A DNA stretch of 64,000 nt, taken from NCBI RefSeq assembly GCF_038002345.1, contig NZ_JBBOCJ010000001.1:7254001-7318000 (forward strand). The letters are read 5' to 3'. The DNA is from Paenibacillus sp. FSL M7-0420. GTDB lineage: Bacteria; Bacillota; Bacilli; Paenibacillales; Paenibacillaceae. Made by a program: the position numbers and the translations under genes. Position 1 is the first letter of the stretch. Each line of letters begins with the position of its first letter. The notes under the pieces were generated by a model. The model was not told the DNA's origin, searched no databases, and worked only from the letters and a program-made list of their open reading frames with translations. Below, piece by piece: positions 60,895-64,000 of the stretch.

Positions 60895-61074
60895 ATGAGC
60901 CGCAGAAGACGAAGCATGATGTCGGAGGAATTGAAGACGGAGCTGGCCAAGGAGCTTGGGTTCTACGAAACGGTTGAGCAGGAGGGCTGGGGCGGAATCC
61001 GGGCAGTCGACGCCGGGAATATGGTGAAACGCGCGATTCAGCTGGCAGAGCAGGCTGCTGCGCGGAAATTGTAA
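60895..61074 (+). CDS. sspF: Alpha/beta-type small acid-soluble spore protein SspF
   Basis: A 59-residue protein very close to Bacillus Ssp[21 protein letters not shown], then [20 protein letters not shown]. It binds spore DNA and protects it from UV and heat. GGGAGG precedes ATG 60895. Confidence 0.96.
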   Translation: MSRRRRSMMSEELKTELAKELGFYETVEQEGWGGIRAVDAGNMVKRAIQLAEQAAARKL

Positions 61075-61102
61075 GCGGCTATAGCGGTGTTATGCCGCAC
61101 CG

Positions 61103-61128
61103 GGTATCGCCTGCGGGCGGTACCTTTT
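61103..61128 (+). terminator. Terminator behind sspF
   Basis: GGTATCGCC-TGC-GGGCGGTACC forms an imperfect GC-rich stem followed by TTTT. Confidence 0.7.
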
Positions 61129-61232
61129 CTGCTTCATAGAACCGGATGTTTATTTAATGGACTTCACTGTCAGTTTCTCATATAATATGTTAAGTTGTTT
61201 TGTACGGGAAAAGCTGAGGGTGGGTGAACGCC

Positions 61233-62087
61233 TTGAAAATGTATGAGAAGGCACCGGCAAAAATTAATCTGATGCTGGATGTGCTGCATAAGCGGGCTGA
61301 CGGATTTCATGAAGTGGAAATGATAATGACAATGGTCGATCTGGCGGACCGTCTGGAGCTGTCGGAGCTGAAGCGGGATTCGATTATTATCTCAAGCCAG
61401 GCCGGATATATTCCGCTGGATGAGAAGAATCTGGCCTTCCAGGCGGCAAGGCTGATCAAGGACCGGTATAACGTCAGAAGCGGAGTACATATCCATCTGG
61501 ACAAAAGAATTCCGGTGGCTGCCGGCCTCGCCGGCGGCAGCAGCGATGCCGCGGCTACGCTGCGCGGCCTGAACCGGCTCTGGCGCCTGGGCATCCCGGT
61601 GCAGGAGCTGCAGGAGCTGGGCGCTGAGCTGGGCTCAGACGTCCCGTTCTGCGTCACAGGAGGCACTGCCCTGGCTACGGGCAGGGGCGAACGGCTGACC
61701 CCAATCGCGAATCCTCCGCAAATGTGGGTCATCCTGGCGAAGCCGCCGATCAATGTATCGACGGCTGAGGTATACGGACGCGTACGCGCCGGCAACATAG
61801 CGGTGCATCCGTCCGCGCTCCGCATGCAGCAGGCTCTGGAGGCCGGTGACTTCTCAGCCGTCTGTGAGGGCCTTGGCAACGTGCTGGAGGATGTGACTCT
61901 GAAGCTGCACCCTGAGGTGCAGCAGCTCAAGGAAGCGATGCTGAAGCTGGGGGCGGACGGCGTGCTGATGTCGGGGAGCGGTCCGACCGTATTTGGCCTT
62001 GTCTCCAAGCACTCCAAGGTGGCGAGAATCTATAACGGGCTGCGCGGATTCTGCAAGGAAGTCTATGCAGTGCGTTCGCTGAGCTAA
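61233..62087 (+). CDS. ispE: 4-diphosphocytidyl-2-C-methyl-D-erythritol kinase
   Basis: A 284-residue GHMP kinase of the MEP isoprenoid pathway: [20 protein letters not shown] at the N-terminus, the ATP loop [20 protein letters not shown] and the third motif [14 protein letters not shown] chose TTG 61233, which places the N-terminus as in B. subtilis IspE and has GGGTGG nine bases before it; GTG 61224 is also in frame. Confidence 0.95.
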   Translation: MKMYEKAPAKINLMLDVLHKRADGFHEVEMIMTMVDLADRLELSELKRDSIIISSQAGYIPLDEKNLAFQAARLIKDRYNVRSGVHIHLDKRIPVAAGLAGGSSDAAATLRGLNRLWRLGIPVQELQELGAELGSDVPFCVTGGTALATGRGERLTPIANPPQMWVILAKPPINVSTAEVYGRVRAGNIAVHPSALRMQQALEAGDFSAVCEGLGNVLEDVTLKLHPEVQQLKEAMLKLGADGVLMSGSGPTVFGLVSKHSKVARIYNGLRGFCKEVYAVRSLS

Positions 62088-62252
62088 GCGGAGCGGGACC
62101 ATCCTCTGATCACGGAGGCAGAGCGGTTTTCGCTTGTGTAAATCCGTACAATAATGATATTATTCATAGTAATATTCGGTTTTGTATAAAGTGAATTTAA
62201 GAAGCAAGCATGCATTATTCTTAAATTCAGCTTATAAGGCGAGGAGCGTTCC

Positions 62253-63080
62253 GTGAAAAAACTTAAACGAAGCCAACGGTTAGTTGACATGACCCAATTT
62301 TTACTGGAGAAGCCGCATGATCTGCTGCCTCTGTCCACTTTTGCAGAGCGGTACGGTGCGGCGAAGTCATCGGTCAGCGAGGACCTGGCTATTATAAAAG
62401 AGGTATTTGAAGGCGAAGGAATGGGCGAGCTGCAGACACTGGCCGGGGCAGCGGGCGGAGTGCGTTATATTCCGCGCATGCCTATGGATATGGCGCTTGC
62501 CTTCGTGAACCGTCTGTGCGGGCAGCTTGAGCAGAGCGACCGGATACTGCCCGGCGGTTATCTGTATATGTCGGATCTGCTCGGCCTCCCGTCCCTGATG
62601 GAGCAGGCCGGCAAGATCATTGCCACCGCCTTCTACGGCGTGGAGATTGATGTCGTCATGACGGTGGAGACCAAGGGAATTCCGCTGGCGTACGCAACGG
62701 CAGCGCAGCTGGGGCTGCCGGTCGTGCTGGTCCGCCGTGACCATCAGGTAACCGAGGGCTCGGCTGTAAGCATCAACTATGTATCGGGCTCCCATAAGAG
62801 CATCCATACGATGTCCCTGTCCAGACGGGCACTGCGCGAGAAATCCCGGGTGCTGATTGTCGATGACTTCATGAAGGCGGGCGGCACCGTACGCGGAATG
62901 GTCGATCTGTTGGGTGAGTTCAATGCAGAGGTCGCAGGTGTAGGTGTGCTCGTAGAGTCCGGCGACGTGGAGAATGAAGAACGTCTGCTGCATGACTACG
63001 TGTCGCTGGTGAAGCTGACAGAGGTGGACTCCAAGGTGCGGCGTATTTCGGCGTTTCCGGGCAACTATTTCTCCTCCTGA
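62253..63080 (+). CDS. purR: Purine operon repressor PurR
   Basis: A 275-residue protein with an N-terminal winged helix (RSQRLVDMTQFLLEKPHDLL) and a phosphoribosyltransferase-fold domain that binds PRPP through VLIVDDFMKAGGTVRGM. It represses purine synthesis genes when PRPP is low. GTG 62253 follows GAGGAG. The yabJ gene usually found between purR and spoVG is absent. Confidence 0.96.
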   Translation: MKKLKRSQRLVDMTQFLLEKPHDLLPLSTFAERYGAAKSSVSEDLAIIKEVFEGEGMGELQTLAGAAGGVRYIPRMPMDMALAFVNRLCGQLEQSDRILPGGYLYMSDLLGLPSLMEQAGKIIATAFYGVEIDVVMTVETKGIPLAYATAAQLGLPVVLVRRDHQVTEGSAVSINYVSGSHKSIHTMSLSRRALREKSRVLIVDDFMKAGGTVRGMVDLLGEFNAEVAGVGVLVESGDVENEERLLHDYVSLVKLTEVDSKVRRISAFPGNYFSS

Positions 63081-63220
63081 ACGAGGGATACTGCCGGTTC
63101 TGAAAAGTCGCGCATAATGTCGAAACTGTGAGGATTCTTAAGATAACTGCACGAAATCTGTCGAAATCGACGATTCTGCAAAAATAATCTTCTTAATCAG
63201 GCATTATTTGGAATGAAAAA

Positions 63221-63247
63221 GAAGGAATTCGCTTTGCTGTGTGGAAT
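63221..63247 (+). promoter_or_regulatory. Sigma-H promoter of spoVG
   Basis: GAAGGAATT and GTGGAAT, 11 bases apart, fit the sigma-H consensus (RNAGGAWWW, RNNGAAT) at every position. The -10 part is nearly the same as in the B. subtilis spoVG promoter. Confidence 0.85.
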
Positions 63248-63265
63248 TATACACCAAGTCTCTGA

Positions 63266-64000
<735 letters not shown>

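Overview
The window is a Firmicutes chromosomal replication-origin region, most likely from a Paenibacillus. The gene content and order follow the Bacillus subtilis origin (rpmH-dnaA-dnaN-recF-gyrB-gyrA-rrn; yaaQ-yaaR-holB-yaaT-yabA; rnmV-ksgA-yabG-veg-sspF-ispE-purR-spoVG-glmU). Many sporulation genes are present (yyaC, csfB/gin, yabG, sspF, spoVG, abrB). Several traits fit Paenibacillus rather than Bacillus: an AbrB with a C-terminal Cys4 cluster, absence of metS and yazA, a MazG-like/CBS gene set near gdpP, and a dispersed inverted 22-bp motif. The species cannot be named from sequence alone.

Layout. From 1 to about 25.2 kb nearly all genes are on the minus strand, moving away from the origin: rpmH, rnpA, yidC, jag, mnmE, mnmG, rsmG, noc, parA, parB, a cysteine desulfurase, DUF4446, DUF3343, an MscS channel, DUF951, tRNA-Ser, rpsF-ssb-rpsR, a candidate structured RNA, a MutS2-like ATPase without an Smr domain, an OppA-type lipoprotein, an LCP protein, a CBS protein and a MazG-like/yybS/gdpP group cut by the window start. 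The origin lies at 25.4-27.4 kb, with DnaA-box clusters on both sides of dnaA and a DnaA-box/GC-rich/TA-rich triplet unwinding module between dnaA and dnaN. From dnaA rightward nearly all genes are on the plus strand: dnaN, yaaA, recF, remB, gyrB, gyrA, an HD-GYP gene, a complete 16S-23S-5S operon with two tandem promoters, a lipoprotein, gin, a YaaO-type decarboxylase, tmk, darA, yaaR, holB, ricT, yabA, trmN6, rsmI, abrB (minus), an HD hydrolase, tatD, a c-di-AMP riboswitch with yabE, rnmV, ksgA, yabG, veg, sspF, ispE, purR, spoVG and the start of glmU.

How the genes work together. Replication initiation and its control (dnaA, dnaN, yabA, parA/parB with two consensus parS sites, noc), topology (gyrA/gyrB) and translation (rRNA, rpmH, rpsF, rpsR, tRNA modification by mnmE/mnmG) share the highest-dosage part of the chromosome. 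Cyclic di-AMP recurs: a phosphodiesterase (gdpP), a PII-like receptor (darA) and a ydaO-type riboswitch controlling a cell-wall enzyme (yabE). Sporulation control is visible in DNA: Spo0A boxes in the abrB leader, a sigma-H promoter before spoVG, a sigma-G promoter before sspF and a possible sigma-F promoter before gin.

Signals that standard annotation does not explain are: (1) a 72-nt structured element present three times, two copies differing at one base; (2) a 183-bp palindromic array built from four copies of a 22-bp motif; (3) a structured RNA with its own promoter and terminator between rpsR and the MutS2-like gene; (4) DnaA boxes around the dnaN/yaaA junction. No insertion sequence, prophage or CRISPR array was seen.
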